Source: CAYJOG01 sp964371695 [NCBI: uncultured bacterium]
GTDB lineage: Bacteria > CAYJOG01
Direction: 5' to 3'
Assembly: GCA_964371695.1 (NCBI GenBank)
Contig: CAYJOG010000186.1
Coordinates: 1-6,163 of the forward strand
DNA: 6,163 nt
A model generated the notes under the pieces. It did no database searches, was not told the DNA's origin, and worked only from the letters and a program-made list of their open reading frames with translations. Every line of letters starts with the position of its first letter. The first letter of the stretch is position 1. Position numbers and translations under genes: made by a program. This document shows, piece after piece, positions 6,068 to 6,163 of this stretch.

Positions 6068-6163
6068 TTAGAGCATTTTCAGAGTAGACGTGGACGTAAT
6101 AAGAGCTTTTTTTCTTGCCCTCTCCCTCAGGGAGAGGGCAGCCGAAGGTTGAGCGAAGCGAAA
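6068..6163. other. Intergenic tail with T-tract and start of a probable dispersed repeat
   Basis: No gene is supported here. AGAGC occurs twice (near 6070 and 6102), a T7 run lies at 6107-6113, then the hairpin at 6116-6140, then a purine-rich end with GCGAAGCGAA. The T-run precedes the hairpin, so it does not form a normal plus-strand terminator. The region is cut by the window edge. Confidence 0.5.
6116..6140. repeat. Perfect GC-rich hairpin, likely dispersed palindromic repeat
   Basis: Arms TGCCCTCTCCC (6116-6126) and GGGAGAGGGCA (6130-6140) are perfectly complementary over 11 bp with a TCA loop. Hairpins built on CCCTCTCCC/GGGAGAGGG recur as intergenic palindromes in many proteobacterial genomes (general knowledge). 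No U-tract follows on either strand, so it is not a standard intrinsic terminator, though it could stabilise the 3' end of the FkbM mRNA. The pairing is certain; repeat status is inferred. Confidence 0.6.

Noticed and set aside
6107-6140. Intrinsic terminator for the FkbM gene.
   Set aside because: The T-run is 5' of the hairpin on the plus strand, and no U-tract follows the hairpin on either strand.

Overview
The window carries seven protein genes, packed almost end to end, from a bacterium that looks Gram-negative. The signs are a lipoprotein signal with a lipobox Cys, a Sec signal peptide with an AxA cleavage site, and several envelope-glycan-type enzymes. The main genes are GC-rich with strong GCC/CTG/CGC/GGC codon preference, and the clearest ribosome binding site is GGGGTGATC. 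A proteobacterium is the best guess, but nothing fixes a genus. I found no tRNA, rRNA, CRISPR array, insertion sequence or phage gene.

Layout. Positions 1-69 hold no supported gene. On the minus strand, an ankyrin-repeat lipoprotein gene (2087 to 1512) overlaps by ATGA a large multi-pass GT-C-type membrane glycosyltransferase gene (1515 to 70). Diverging from them on the plus strand are a class I SAM methyltransferase (2132-3151) and, 6 nt later, a GT2 glycosyltransferase with two C-terminal membrane segments (3158-4126). The GT2 gene converges, with a 3-nt gap, on a second exported ankyrin-repeat protein (minus, 4849 to 4130). Diverging from that are a small unrecognised protein (4882-5148) and, 7 nt later, an FkbM-family methyltransferase (5156-6067). 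The end (6068-6163) holds a T-tract and a perfect GC-rich hairpin that looks like a dispersed repeat.

How the genes may work together (inference). The GT2 enzyme resembles those that load a sugar onto a polyprenyl phosphate at the inner membrane. GT-C enzymes use such lipid-linked sugars on the periplasmic face. The two methyltransferases could decorate or cap the glycan. Two exported ankyrin proteins, one lipidated and one soluble, sit between these genes. The set looks like an envelope or exopolysaccharide modification locus with unusual periplasmic ankyrin partners.

The least expected signal is regulatory. Several starts have no Shine-Dalgarno sequence but do have a -10-like hexamer ending exactly 6 nt before the start codon: TAAACT on both sides of the 4850-4881 divergent gap, CATAAT before the FkbM gene, and TACCAT before a possible GTG start of the ankyrin lipoprotein. 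This suggests leaderless transcripts beside conventionally led genes. In the 4850-4881 gap the two TAAACT boxes are the arms of one perfect inverted repeat.
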